Positions 1 to 9,532 are shown, numbered from the stretch's first letter. The stretch is DNA of 63,274 nucleotides from an uncultured Lachnospiraceae bacterium (GCA_947382355.1 CANCYR010000016.1:1-63274); one strand, 5' to 3'. Translations and numbers: made by a program. Notes: generated from the sequence alone by a model not told the origin.

Positions 1-180
1 TCCCCTGCTCATCCGACACATAATGATAATACGTCCTTGCACTCTCACTGTCAGAACTGATAATGCCAAGCCCCCGGATATAACGGATAACATTCCCGTT
101 ACCTTCCTCTGCCACTACTTTGTCACCGGAGAACAAGAACTTCACAAGCTCCCCGTTTTCCTTTATCTCATAGCATGCTC
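1..180 (-). pseudogene. Orphan RHS core fragment (cut by window edge)
   Basis: The minus strand encodes a piece of RHS shell nearly identical, base for base, to the intact RHS gene at about 2833-3010, with scattered substitutions and a 3-base gap. It includes the counterparts of FLFSGDKVVAEE and RGLGIISSDSESART. There is no start codon and the similarity stops abruptly near 180, so this is a displaced rhs tip cassette, not a gene start. It continues past the left edge, so the downstream toxin cannot be seen. Orphan rhs-CT cassettes stored downstream of a main rhs gene are known from other polymorphic toxin loci; here that reading is inference. Confidence 0.8.
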
Positions 181-237
181 CTTTCCTAAAGCATACTCCT
201 CTTTGCACTGTAACTACTGAAAATTTTTTTAAATTGT

Positions 238-684
238 TTATTTTAACCATTTACTAATATAATATTTATTAAAGTTTTTCTGGAGATTATTTCGATATTC
301 CTTTATGCTTCCTTTATTAATAGATCTATATTCATCTATTTTTATTGTTCCGTCATCTTCCTAATTACAATATGGGCATATGTCATAACCGGTTCCTTCA
401 TTTACATCATATAACTCTGTTAATGTTTTAAATCCACAACAAGGACAAGGAAACAGCTTTTCAACTTCACCAGTAACCTCGGTTTTATATCCTGTAACTG
501 CAAGAATTATTTCTGATAAAAATCCATTACTGACACCTTCAAAGTCTATTTCTTGTTCCATTTCTTCTATATCAGCTTTTGAAAAATCTGCTTCAAAATA
601 TTTTGATACATCAATTTCTTTTTTTACAATATTATTGAGTTCTTTAATTAATTTTAATGCTTTTTCTCTACTCATACCTTTCAT
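238..684 (-). pseudogene. CPCC-type immunity gene interrupted by TAG stop
   Basis: The frame begins at 684, or at the nearby ATG at 675, and reads 107 residues to a TAG at 361-363. The last residues contain CPCCGFKTL and DICPYCN, the Cys pattern of the CPCC family, in which the second pair is normally followed by Trp-Glu-Asp-Asp. Immediately after the TAG the same frame reads EDDGTIKIDEYRS and stays open for 40 codons to a TAA at 238-240. The TAG therefore stands exactly where the family Trp (TGG) is expected: a single-base nonsense mutation. The ATG overlaps the stop of a toxin remnant (TAATG), as for a toxin/immunity pair. Small CPCC proteins are often found as putative immunity proteins; a 107-residue truncated product could still be made. 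Confidence 0.7.
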
Positions 685-1012
685 TATATTTTTCCAAGAC
701 CTTTTAACAATTGAATTACAGCATTATTAGAACGTCCATCTCATTTATAAAAAGTCTTAATTTTACCTCCTTTTATTGAACCAACAAATATAGGCTTCGT
801 AGATGGTTCGTATATTTTCGCTCTATCTTAAGTTCCTTCCTCATCACTTCATATGCCTCTTTTTTAGATACCCTGCTTCCTATACTTGGAATAAACATCT
901 TTTTGCGTCGGACATACTTGATGCCCACTAGAATCCTCATATCTTATCAGATTATTCACACAATACGCATACAGATTCAACCCATCCCCATAATACGTAT
1001 CATCTACATAAA
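684..1012 (-). pseudogene. Orphan RHS tip plus decayed toxin domain
   Basis: From about 1012 leftwards the minus strand matches the end of the intact RHS core (YYGDGLNLYAYC, then a DPSGH-like element reading DSSGH, then VYSKYRKQG). A 2-base deletion removes the ATG of the intact copy's GMSKKEAYE and shifts the frame, after which SKKEAYEVMRKE continues in another frame. The distal part carries two further in-frame stops before the last readable stretch, DGRSNNAVIQLLKGLG, and its final TAA overlaps the ATG of the CPCC immunity gene. It is the remnant of a second C-terminal toxin cassette recombined away from, or waiting to join, the main rhs gene. Confidence 0.75.
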
Positions 1013-1094
1013 TTTTAGTAAACAATTACAGTTATCATAATGATTTAATATGCTTTAATAACATATCTATTAAATCTTATGAAAACTAAACATT

Positions 1095-1259
1095 CTAGTG
1101 TGCTGTAGCATTGACTTCTGGTAAATCTGCGTAGGATATTTGTTCGTATGCAAGGCAAATTTTCGATGGTGTAGCGGTATCTACAGCTAGAAAATCCAAA
1201 GCAGCAGACAGGCAAATAGACAAACAGATTTACCAAAAGTCAATGCTACAGCACACTAG
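1095..1259. mobile_element. 165-bp MITE-like inverted-repeat element
   Basis: Two 35-bp terminal inverted repeats (1095-1129 and 1225-1259) start with CTAGTGTGCTGTAGC and differ at one position only. They enclose about 95 bp with no convincing gene; the short ORF crossing it is an artefact. It sits between the decayed RHS cassette and the intact immunity genes. I see no clear target-site duplication. Size and structure suit a miniature inverted-repeat element mobilised in trans, but I cannot name the parent family. Confidence 0.65.
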
Positions 1260-1319
1260 CTTGTCTTTACCTTTTTAGCATATTAATTATTGATATAACA
1301 TTTTTCAAATAACAATTTT

Positions 1320-1730
1320 TTAATTCATATAAATAAAAATCCATTTTATTGGTGCTGTCAATTCATTCCACTCGTATCCTTCTTCATCACTTAATTCAAA
1401 TGCAATTCCGTTTATGCCTTCAATTAAATAGTCATCACCTTCTTCATAAAATGCTCCAATCTCTCTTTGAACATCGCTTAATGTATTTCCAATACCAATT
1501 TTACCATCATACTTACTATGAAACTCTCCAGTAACACCTATCTGAATAAGTTTTTTTTCGGAATTAAACCAAAATTTAGCATTGTCAATTATAATAACAC
1601 ATGAGCCATCCTCTCTTTCTTGTTTTACATATTCATTATTTAAATAATCTACAATACACTTTAAATCCATTCCCAGCTTATATTTTTCTATTCCTTCTCC
1701 TGGAAATATTTTACCATTTAAAATTTTCAT
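1320..1730 (-). CDS. Candidate second immunity protein, 136 aa
   Basis: A soluble acidic protein with no signal peptide or membrane segment. I do not recognise the family. It starts MKILNGKIFPGEGI with AAAGG about 8 bases upstream and lies 38 bases downstream of the first immunity candidate. The pattern of a Gly-rich start, a KYKLGM-type segment and a conserved-looking Trp/Phe-rich core resembles small proteins found downstream of polymorphic toxins. Its position, in the same direction between the RHS gene and orphan cassettes, supports an immunity role for the present or a lost toxin tip. Function is inferred from context only. Confidence 0.6.
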   Translation of the reverse strand: MKILNGKIFPGEGIEKYKLGMDLKCIVDYLNNEYVKQEREDGSCVIIIDNAKFWFNSEKKLIQIGVTGEFHSKYDGKIGIGNTLSDVQREIGAFYEEGDDYLIEGINGIAFELSDEEGYEWNELTAPIKWIFIYMN

Positions 1731-1768
1731 TACTGAAACCTTTCTATAATTAATAAAGCAATATACAG

Positions 1769-2047
1769 TTATATATTTGAGTATTTTAAAAAGGTTTCAC
1801 ATTGATTATGTAATTCCATTTTTTCATTGAGAATATTTCCTGAATTAATATTTTTAATTTCACATTTTATATCGTTATTGCGATACCCATCAAACAACTC
1901 CATACACTTATAAATAGTTTCATAAGTAGCCTCATTTAGCATACTTTGTGTATCATTAAATTCCTCTTCCTTTGATAAAATTACATTTACAACGAAATTC
2001 TGGATATCACTCAATTCTTTTAAGAATACTTCTTGTTCTTTTGTCAT
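1769..2047 (-). CDS. Likely cognate immunity protein of the RHS toxin, 92 aa
   Basis: The frame can begin at 2053, but the ATG at 2047 has ideal spacing from AAAGGAGG, which itself overlaps the TAA stop of the RHS gene, so translation of toxin and this protein is coupled. The product is small, acidic and helical-looking (TKEQEVFLKELSD), cytoplasmic, without membrane segments. I do not recognise the family. Immediate adjacency to the variable toxin tip is the standard arrangement of effector and immunity genes, so it probably binds and blocks the tip domain at the C-terminus of the RHS protein. An experimental test would be protection against the tip domain. Confidence 0.65.
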   Translation of the reverse strand: MTKEQEVFLKELSDIQNFVVNVILSKEEEFNDTQSMLNEATYETIYKCMELFDGYRNNDIKCEIKNINSGNILNEKMELHNQCETFLKYSNI

Positions 2048-2059
2048 ATACATCCTCCT

Positions 2060-5000
2060 TTAATGGTATTTTCCATTTTCAAGATATTCATATAATTGTT
2101 TTACATCTTTTGCTGATGGAGGAGTTACTCCTCCATTAGTAGTCTTGCTTCCAACACTACCATATACATTTCCATTTGGCGCAACATTTCTTTGCGGTTG
2201 ATGTACATGAGGCGAAACTCCCCCATGTGAATCTGCACCAAATCTCTTAAAATTTCCACCGACATTTCCATTATTATTGTTAAATCCAGCAGAATTTGTA
2301 TGCAAAGAAATCTCCGGATTAGCATTATTCTTTACATATCCTCCAATAGTTCTTTCATTAGGTTTTGGATTATATCCTTTATTAGACTTTGGTCCTATTC
2401 CAAGTTCCTTCTTCATCGCCTCATATGCCTCTTTTTTAGACATACCCTGCTTCCTATACTTGGAATAAACAGCCTTCTGTACAGGACATACTTGATGCCC
2501 ACTAGGATCCTCATACCCTACCGGATTATTCCCGCAATACGCATACAGATTCAACCCATCCCCATAATACGTATCTTCCTGCGTAAATCTCCCAATAACA
2601 GGATTATAATATCTTGCCCTCAGATAATACTGTCCCATCACTGCATCATATTGCTCCCCGTCATAACGGAAACGGTTCTTTACCGTTTCCCGAATGACAG
2701 TCGTATTACCGAAGGCATCATATTCATAATAATTTAAAACCTTACTTCCAGCCTCTTCTGCACCTGCAGAAGCTGCCCTGTCTAGTTCCTCTGCTTCCTC
2801 TTTCTCCTCCCCCTTCAAAACATGGGTAATACTCCCCTGCTCATCCGACACATAATGATAATACGTCCTTGCACTCTCACTGTCAGAGCTGATAATGCCA
2901 AGCCCCCGGATATAACGGATAACATTCCCGTTACCTTCCTCCTCTGCCACTACCTTGTCGCCGGAAAACAAGAACTTCACAAGCTCCCCGTTTTCCTCCA
3001 TCTCATGGCGCAGTCCTTCCGCATCATACCGGTTTACCTGTACCCTGCCACCTGACATTTCCGCCCTGCTTAAACGGCTGAAGCCATCATAACTGTAAAC
3101 ATTGGTCCCGTCTGACAGCAGATTGCTCTGCTTATCATACTTATAATGAATCGTCTCCGGAACTGCCTGTGAACCTGCAGCTTTATAACTGCTTTTGGTC
3201 AGCTTCACTAGACGGTTGCAGTTGTCATAATGATACTCTTCTTTTATGCTTTCCGTTATACGGCTGGTTCTGTTGCCTGCCTTATCATAGGATAACCGTT
3301 CAAAACGACTGCTGCCGGCGCCATTGCCTGCACTGCCCATAATGTCCGGATACTGTACTTCTACCAGACGGTTATTTGCATCATAGGAATACCTTGTCAG
3401 CCCTTCCAGTGTCTCCTTGCTGATACGGTTTGCATTCTCATCATAGCAATAGTGGTTATCCACTAAAAGCTGACCCTCATCCCATGTACGGATACCCTCC
3501 AGATTCCGGTCCATGTCATAGGAATATTCTGTTTTCAGGGTCTTTCCGATTGTCAGCATGCCGACCCTTCCGTCTTTATGATAACCATATGCTGCCAGAA
3601 CTCTTCCATTCTCATGAATGCCTGTCAACTGCCCTGCAGCATCATAGCTGTAGCCGGTTTCCTTTCCGGTCAGGTCGCGCATTCCCACCTTATTTCCATC
3701 CAGGTCATAAGTATAGGACAAAAGGGTCCTGCCGCTTGCTTTTTTCTCCTTTAACAGCCCGTTTGCATAGTAGTTATATTCATAACGCATTCCGCCGCCG
3801 ATGGCACTTTTTAATCGTCCCATCCGGTCATATTCCCATACGTCTTTAAGTCCTGTTCCTGCAGCTTCATGCATAACAAGGCTTCCATACATGTTATAGC
3901 GGTATACGTTCCTTCTGCCGTCTCTGTCTATGTGTTCACTGAGCCTGCCTTCCTTGTCATAGCGGAAAAATTCTTCCGCCCCGGCGGCATCCACTCTTTT
4001 TGACAGCTTATTGTCTGCATTATAATCATAATATACGGTATTGCCGTTTCCGTCTGTTGCAGATGTCATGTTGCCGGCGGCATCATATGTATAAGCCTCC
4101 TCTGTACCATCTGCCAGAACAGTCCGGATAATGCGCCCCCACATGTCGGTCTTATAGCCTGTCCGGTTTCCATTGCCGTCCTTTAAGCCTATGATATTGC
4201 CCACAGCGTCATATTCATATTCCTGGGTTCTGCCTCCGTCTGTCAGAATATGAATTCTCCTGCCTGCGAAATCATATTTGGAGCAAATGCCTCCTAATCC
4301 GTCTCCTTCCCGCTCTACTTCACCGAATTTGTTATAAGAAAGGCTTCTTAACCGGGTTCCTAACGGCGTATCTATGCTTATATTTCTGCCCATAATGTCA
4401 TAAGCATAGCGGTATCCCTTTGCATTTTCTCCTTTTTCGGCATATTCCCGGGGACTGATTCTGCAAATCAGGTTTCCGTTTTCATCATAACGGTTGAACC
4501 GGATTCCCTCATCGCCATCTATTGTTTTAATAAGACGATTCATTGCGTCATATTCATAATGGAACTGATATCCGTCCTGATTTTTTACTTCTACCAGGTT
4601 GTCCATTTTGTCATAGACAAAAATGGTTTTTTGATGAATATTCCCGTTTTTCTCTTTATGGGTTTCTGCAGTCAGGCGGTCACAGCAGTCATATTCCCTG
4701 AGGATTTCATTGCCTGAAGGGGTTTTGATGCAAGTAATGTTTCCATTTCCATCATAAGTAAAACGGGTGATGGCATACTGGTTCTGTCCGTTCTGTTCAC
4801 CCAGCTTCCTTGCTGTACAAATCAGATTTCCTGCCGGAGAATACTCATAATAGGTTTCCTGCCATACATCCTTTGAAATTTTTCTTTTCTCACAGATTTT
4901 CTGATTCCGCTTATTGTATTCATATTTCATATGGGCGCCTGTAGAATCCGAAACATCCACCAGCCTGTTCTCATTATCATATGTATAGTGAATGGTATTT

Positions 5001-8000
5001 ACCCTTCCCAACAGGCTTTCACCGGTCTGATAATCCAGGTATCTCTTTTCTTCTATACAGTTTCCCACAAAATCATAACGATACGTAGTCAGGCGATACT
5101 GTACAGACTGCTTTCCCTCCTGCTCCTTTATTTCCATGGGCGTTCTGATGGCAGTTACATTTCCTCTAAGGTCATAGTGATAAAGGGTCCCTATCCTGTC
5201 TTCATCTGTTTCTCCCATTATATAGCCCTTTGCAGAAATATCCTTTATTACATTTCCGTAAAAATCATATATATACCGTCTTTCCACCGTTCCAAAGGGA
5301 TCCCTGATTTCCGTCAGGCGATTACAGGAATCATATACATAGGTATAGCCTTCCCCGTCGTCCTTTGCACGGTCATATGCTCCCGGCAGGATGCGCTTTA
5401 ACATATTTCCGCATACGTCATATTTTTCCCGCAGGATGCTTCCATCCGGAAAAATGGTCTTTATCCGGTTATAATTATTGTCGTACTCGTAGCAGGTTCC
5501 TTTTGCATCCTCTTTTAATGTCTCGTTTGGATTTAATTCCTTACGGACGTTTCCCCTGAAATCATTTTCATAGGAATGAATGCCTCCGTCCGGATTTGTA
5601 ACTCTTGAAACATACGTCCATACATCATACTCATACACAGTTCCGTTGCCGTCATCTGCAGAGGCATCGTATTGATTTGGAGCAATGACCTTGGTGATAT
5701 TTGCCATATTGTCATAAAAATACCGAGCCACATTACCCTCTGCATCCCTGCGGATAGTCTGGTTTCCCAAAGAATTATAGCCATATGAAGTAGTTCCGTA
5801 TTCATCCTTTACCTCTATTAATCTGCCGCCCTGATCGTAATTGTACAAAATAACGGCGCCAGAGGCAGTCACGTAACGGGTAGGCTCTGAGAAAGGCAGG
5901 TCGTAGCTGTAGCTTTCCTGATTGCCGTTGGCGTCTGTCACTGTCAGGATACGTCCTCTGTTGTCATAGGTAAACTGTGTCACCTGCTGGTTTTTTTCAT
6001 CAATCCGGATACGGTTTATTACCAGATTGCCTTTCTGGTCGTATTCATTATTGATTTCCCGCCCTGTATTATCCCAGACCTTTACAGGAAGGTTATTATC
6101 ATTATAAGAATAGTAAGTTTCCAGTCCGTCAGGCATGCGCTCCTCTATCAGCATGCCTTCCCTGTTATACTTGCGGAATATTTCCCTTCCCAGGCGGTCC
6201 TTTTCATATATGACATTTTTTCCTTCGTCATAATCACGGTTTTTGGTGGTTCCGTCCGGATAGCGTATTTCCGTTGCCAGCTTTTGTCTTCCGTAGGTAT
6301 AAATAAGATTTTCTCCGTTAGAGGTGGTCAGGAAGGTATTCTGTTTGTTGGCTTCATCATAAAATGCCACATATTCCTCACCGCCGGCAAGCTCCTGCCT
6401 GATAACCCTTCCTTTTCTGTCATAGAAATTCTTTGCATAGCATCTTCCGTTTAAATCCGTAATGCTGCTTAAGAAGCCCTCCTTCGTATATTGATAGTAC
6501 ATCCTGCCTCCGTTTGGCAGCGTCACTGTATGAAGATACTGATCCTGATAGGTATAGCGCACAATCCTCCCCAGATTATCCTCCAGCGCGCTTAACAGCC
6601 CGTTTTCATAGCGAAAGCTTATCCACTGGCCGCTGGCTGTTTCCAGCTTCTCCGGTTTTGTGCCATAATAATAGATTCTGGTGCTGTTTCCATGGATATC
6701 CGTTATGGCTGTGAGATTTCCGTTTTGGTCATATTCATAGGTATGATTGTTTTCCTGCAGCTTTAACTGAAAACCATCAGGGCTTTCACTTAACAAAAGG
6801 GAATCATCGTTTGCTCTTTGATTGAACCAGATGCCATCTTCCCTATAAAATTTCTCCATATGTAAATCGGGCATCTGGACAACCGCCTGATTTCCTTCAA
6901 CCAAAACAGAGCTTTCTATTTCACAGCGCCACTTATCTCCCAGTATGCCTCCCTTATTTTGGAACGCGGATTCATAATGACGCTTGAATAAAAAGCTGTC
7001 GAGAACATCCTCTAAGCTTAAATCCACATATTCTGCCAACAGGCTTCCCGTAATCACATTGATCGGGTCGTCTGTGGTATCGCATTTTTCCTTTGGATTG
7101 TCCGGACCGTCGCTTTTTTTCTTCGGATTGGTTCCGTCTGCATCGTCACCTTTCTTCTTTGGATTGGTTCCGTCTGCATCATCGCCTTTCTTCTTTGTAT
7201 TAGTTCCATCTGCGTCGTCACCTTTCTTCTTTGAATTGGTGCCGTCTGCATCATCACCTTTTTTCTTTGTATTTCCCCCGTCCTGATCATCCGTTTTCTT
7301 TTTAAGCCCGGTCTCTACTTCTCCGGTTTTCAGTGCTTTTTTAATACTTGCCATGTCCTTGACAGTATCTGCCATTCCTGCAAAGCCCCTTACAATATTG
7401 ATAACTTTGGAATAATCGTTAGGATTGGTCCAGTCAAATCCTTCCTGTATGAGATTATCAATTTGGTTATAAACTCCAATTCCCTGATTGGAAAACTGCA
7501 GCCCTTTATAAACAAACTGTACTGTCTTTAAGATTTTCTGGGTCTTTGTCAGGGCCTTTGTAGTCTTTGCAGCTGCCTTATATGCCTTGACCCCCATTTT
7601 TGCTGCAGCACAGGCATCTCCCAGCAGGGGAACGGCGCTGACAAGAGAAATCAGTGCGCCGCAGTAATCTCCTCTTGCCAGAGATATAACTGCATTGCCA
7701 AGATCAAAGAAAGCGCCTATTCCCGGAATAAATCCGCAGATATCTAAGGCAAGCTGCAGGCCATCCATTGCCATGCCCCAAAAATCCTGATATTCCTCCT
7801 CTACAATCTCATGGGTTCCTTTCGTATATCCTAACCATCGAAAAGCAGGGGCATTGATATAAATATCCGAATCCAGGATAATAAAGCTGTCCTTTACCTG
7901 GAAGGTAAGCAGGTTAAGCCCGTAGATGGTAATGACTCCTGTGTCGAACTGTTCTGCTTCCGGCTGGGATTCTTCCTCCTCTTTTTCATCCCCGCCTTTC

Positions 8001-9532
8001 TGATTTCTTCCCATTACTGTATCCCGTAAATCCTTTAAGGTCAGACCATCAACCGTACTTGAAAAATTTTGTTGAACATCTCTTCCGAACCGGGACAATT
8101 CCGTAGATGCGGCTTTCTTAAACTGTTCCCATGAACTTAAACCTCCGTCTGCCTGATATTTTTTAAACCCTGCATCCTGGCTTTCTACAAATTTATCATT
8201 TCCCGCCTGCCACTTATTTGCAAAAGCCAGTACGGACGACATGGTCTTTAAATGCATACCGCTTTCTTCCGTGGTTTCAATAGTAACATCCCCGCCGGAG
8301 GTAATGGTAATTCCTTCCTCATCATCCATAATGATTGAAATTTCCGTATCATCCTCCTCATCATGCTTTTTTCTTGTATCGGTTATTTTCATTGCGGATG
8401 CGGTAAAACGAATCATTTTGTCTTTGCTTGTCAGTACCTTTTCTTCCGGAACATTATAATCCGGTCCGTCCGTATTTGTCCTTTTGCTTCCCAGACAAAT
8501 GATTTTTCCATTATTTTCATAGTAGATAAATACCTTATCTTTTTCATCCGGCATACAATAGAAAGAGTTGCTGATTGGCGATTCATAGGGCACATCCACA
8601 CAATTTCCCGCCATATCCTTTGCGTCCGCATCAAATTGAACCTGAATTTGATTGCCCTCTACGGATATAACCGTTCCTGTAAGAATATTGCTGACAAAAT
8701 TACTGCCATGGGACTTTTCATAAGGCACTGTAATATCCGCCGTCTTTCCTACCAGAACCCTGTTTTCCAGAATCCCCCCTTGATTAACCAGTGTATTTTT
8801 CCTGATAGTTTCCCGTTCAACGGCATCGCCGGGAATAGCCGGAAGAACTTCACAAAGGTATTCTACCGACTCAAACTGATAGCTGGCAGCCTGAGGGTCT
8901 ACGTTCATCATAATCTGCCTCTGGCTTTCTATACTTTTATATTCTCCGATTTTGCGCCCCAATACAGCTGCAGAATGTTTTTTCATCTGCAAGGTTCCTG
9001 CGGCAATTACGATCTGAACGGTTCTGGTGTCGCCGTATACCTGCATTCCATACTGGTTGGCAATTCTTTTTATAAACATCCAGTCCGTTTCATCCTGCTG
9101 ATATACCACAGTGGCAATTCCGGGATTTTTCTGCATACGTATATCTGCCGGATAGGCAGTTAATATCTCTTGAAATATATCCTGCAGGGTTTTGGACGGG
9201 CTTTGAAAAGTCCTGGTATGCCTCTCCATATCCAGCCTGTATGTATTTGCATAAACCTCCAGTCCGAAAGTTTTATAGCCGCCCTGCTCATAAATCGTCA
9301 CATCTGCGCACTGGCCGCAAAACAAAGGCTTTTCTTCCCTGTCAAATACGAAAACCATGCTCCCCTTAAGCTGTAAAAGCTGCTCCTTTCCAGTCTCCTC
9401 CAAAGCTTCCAGTGAAAGCAGCATTTTTCCATGGTCGTTTTCCATATTTTCTATCCGTATATCCAGAATTTTCCCATACGGAGCATTTATTTTTATCTTT
9501 AATTCAGCAATCGTCATTTTTCCTTTTTTCAT
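2060..9532 (-). CDS. VgrG-RHS fusion polymorphic toxin, 2490 aa
   Basis: Residues about 1-430 resemble VgrG/phage protein D: a gp27-like region, an OB fold around 280-350 (GTVISVEGNQIQVQF) and a short beta-rich stalk (DEEGITITSGGDVTIET). A hydrophobic segment at about 590-645, of the IPGIGAFFDLGNAVISLARG type, resembles the pre-toxin membrane segment of RHS and Maf effectors. Residues 744-815 are a charged 12-residue tandem repeat. From about 823 to 2346 there is an RHS/YD-repeat shell closed by GQYYLRARYYNPVIGRF and a DPSGH boundary. The last 144 residues are a variable tip with GNFKRFGADSH and SPHVHQP, plausibly a nuclease; it vaguely recalls polymorphic toxin type 24, low certainty. An alternative ATG lies at 9517. 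The protein is probably loaded on the contractile tube as spike and cargo in one. Confidence 0.85.
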   Translation of the reverse strand: MKKGKMTIAELKIKINAPYGKILDIRIENMENDHGKMLLSLEALEETGKEQLLQLKGSMVFVFDREEKPLFCGQCADVTIYEQGGYKTFGLEVYANTYRLDMERHTRTFQSPSKTLQDIFQEILTAYPADIRMQKNPGIATVVYQQDETDWMFIKRIANQYGMQVYGDTRTVQIVIAAGTLQMKKHSAAVLGRKIGEYKSIESQRQIMMNVDPQAASYQFESVEYLCEVLPAIPGDAVERETIRKNTLVNQGGILENRVLVGKTADITVPYEKSHGSNFVSNILTGTVISVEGNQIQVQFDADAKDMAGNCVDVPYESPISNSFYCMPDEKDKVFIYYENNGKIICLGSKRTNTDGPDYNVPEEKVLTSKDKMIRFTASAMKITDTRKKHDEEDDTEISIIMDDEEGITITSGGDVTIETTEESGMHLKTMSSVLAFANKWQAGNDKFVESQDAGFKKYQADGGLSSWEQFKKAASTELSRFGRDVQQNFSSTVDGLTLKDLRDTVMGRNQKGGDEKEEEESQPEAEQFDTGVITIYGLNLLTFQVKDSFIILDSDIYINAPAFRWLGYTKGTHEIVEEEYQDFWGMAMDGLQLALDICGFIPGIGAFFDLGNAVISLARGDYCGALISLVSAVPLLGDACAAAKMGVKAYKAAAKTTKALTKTQKILKTVQFVYKGLQFSNQGIGVYNQIDNLIQEGFDWTNPNDYSKVINIVRGFAGMADTVKDMASIKKALKTGEVETGLKKKTDDQDGGNTKKKGDDADGTNSKKKGDDADGTNTKKKGDDADGTNPKKKGDDADGTNPKKKSDGPDNPKEKCDTTDDPINVITGSLLAEYVDLSLEDVLDSFLFKRHYESAFQNKGGILGDKWRCEIESSVLVEGNQAVVQMPDLHMEKFYREDGIWFNQRANDDSLLLSESPDGFQLKLQENNHTYEYDQNGNLTAITDIHGNSTRIYYYGTKPEKLETASGQWISFRYENGLLSALEDNLGRIVRYTYQDQYLHTVTLPNGGRMYYQYTKEGFLSSITDLNGRCYAKNFYDRKGRVIRQELAGGEEYVAFYDEANKQNTFLTTSNGENLIYTYGRQKLATEIRYPDGTTKNRDYDEGKNVIYEKDRLGREIFRKYNREGMLIEERMPDGLETYYSYNDNNLPVKVWDNTGREINNEYDQKGNLVINRIRIDEKNQQVTQFTYDNRGRILTVTDANGNQESYSYDLPFSEPTRYVTASGAVILYNYDQGGRLIEVKDEYGTTSYGYNSLGNQTIRRDAEGNVARYFYDNMANITKVIAPNQYDASADDGNGTVYEYDVWTYVSRVTNPDGGIHSYENDFRGNVRKELNPNETLKEDAKGTCYEYDNNYNRIKTIFPDGSILREKYDVCGNMLKRILPGAYDRAKDDGEGYTYVYDSCNRLTEIRDPFGTVERRYIYDFYGNVIKDISAKGYIMGETDEDRIGTLYHYDLRGNVTAIRTPMEIKEQEGKQSVQYRLTTYRYDFVGNCIEEKRYLDYQTGESLLGRVNTIHYTYDNENRLVDVSDSTGAHMKYEYNKRNQKICEKRKISKDVWQETYYEYSPAGNLICTARKLGEQNGQNQYAITRFTYDGNGNITCIKTPSGNEILREYDCCDRLTAETHKEKNGNIHQKTIFVYDKMDNLVEVKNQDGYQFHYEYDAMNRLIKTIDGDEGIRFNRYDENGNLICRISPREYAEKGENAKGYRYAYDIMGRNISIDTPLGTRLRSLSYNKFGEVEREGDGLGGICSKYDFAGRRIHILTDGGRTQEYEYDAVGNIIGLKDGNGNRTGYKTDMWGRIIRTVLADGTEEAYTYDAAGNMTSATDGNGNTVYYDYNADNKLSKRVDAAGAEEFFRYDKEGRLSEHIDRDGRRNVYRYNMYGSLVMHEAAGTGLKDVWEYDRMGRLKSAIGGGMRYEYNYYANGLLKEKKASGRTLLSYTYDLDGNKVGMRDLTGKETGYSYDAAGQLTGIHENGRVLAAYGYHKDGRVGMLTIGKTLKTEYSYDMDRNLEGIRTWDEGQLLVDNHYCYDENANRISKETLEGLTRYSYDANNRLVEVQYPDIMGSAGNGAGSSRFERLSYDKAGNRTSRITESIKEEYHYDNCNRLVKLTKSSYKAAGSQAVPETIHYKYDKQSNLLSDGTNVYSYDGFSRLSRAEMSGGRVQVNRYDAEGLRHEMEENGELVKFLFSGDKVVAEEEGNGNVIRYIRGLGIISSDSESARTYYHYVSDEQGSITHVLKGEEKEEAEELDRAASAGAEEAGSKVLNYYEYDAFGNTTVIRETVKNRFRYDGEQYDAVMGQYYLRARYYNPVIGRFTQEDTYYGDGLNLYAYCGNNPVGYEDPSGHQVCPVQKAVYSKYRKQGMSKKEAYEAMKKELGIGPKSNKGYNPKPNERTIGGYVKNNANPEISLHTNSAGFNNNNGNVGGNFKRFGADSHGGVSPHVHQPQRNVAPNGNVYGSVGSKTTNGGVTPPSAKDVKQLYEYLENGKYH
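7115..7303 (-). repeat. 36-bp tandem coding repeat in RHS linker
   Basis: About five units of KKKGDDADGTN plus one variable residue join the hydrophobic segment to the RHS shell. The units differ slightly at the DNA level, mostly at the last codon. The segment is highly charged and presumably a flexible spacer. Unit number may vary between strains by slipped-strand events, which at 36 bp keep the frame. Confidence 0.85.

Noticed and set aside
1045-1236. 63-aa ORF on the minus strand
   Set aside because: It lies across the inverted-repeat element and has no ribosome-binding site or family resemblance.
6984-7286. 100-aa plus-strand ORF, Phe/Ser-rich
   Set aside because: Antisense shadow of the repetitive RHS linker.
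7054-7290. 78-aa Arg/Lys/Gln-rich ORF on the minus strand
   Set aside because: It is the shifted-frame reading of the 36-bp coding repeats of the RHS gene; repetitive and without a ribosome-binding site.
7115-7303. Possible CRISPR array
   Set aside because: The repeats are contiguous coding units without spacers, inside an intact reading frame.
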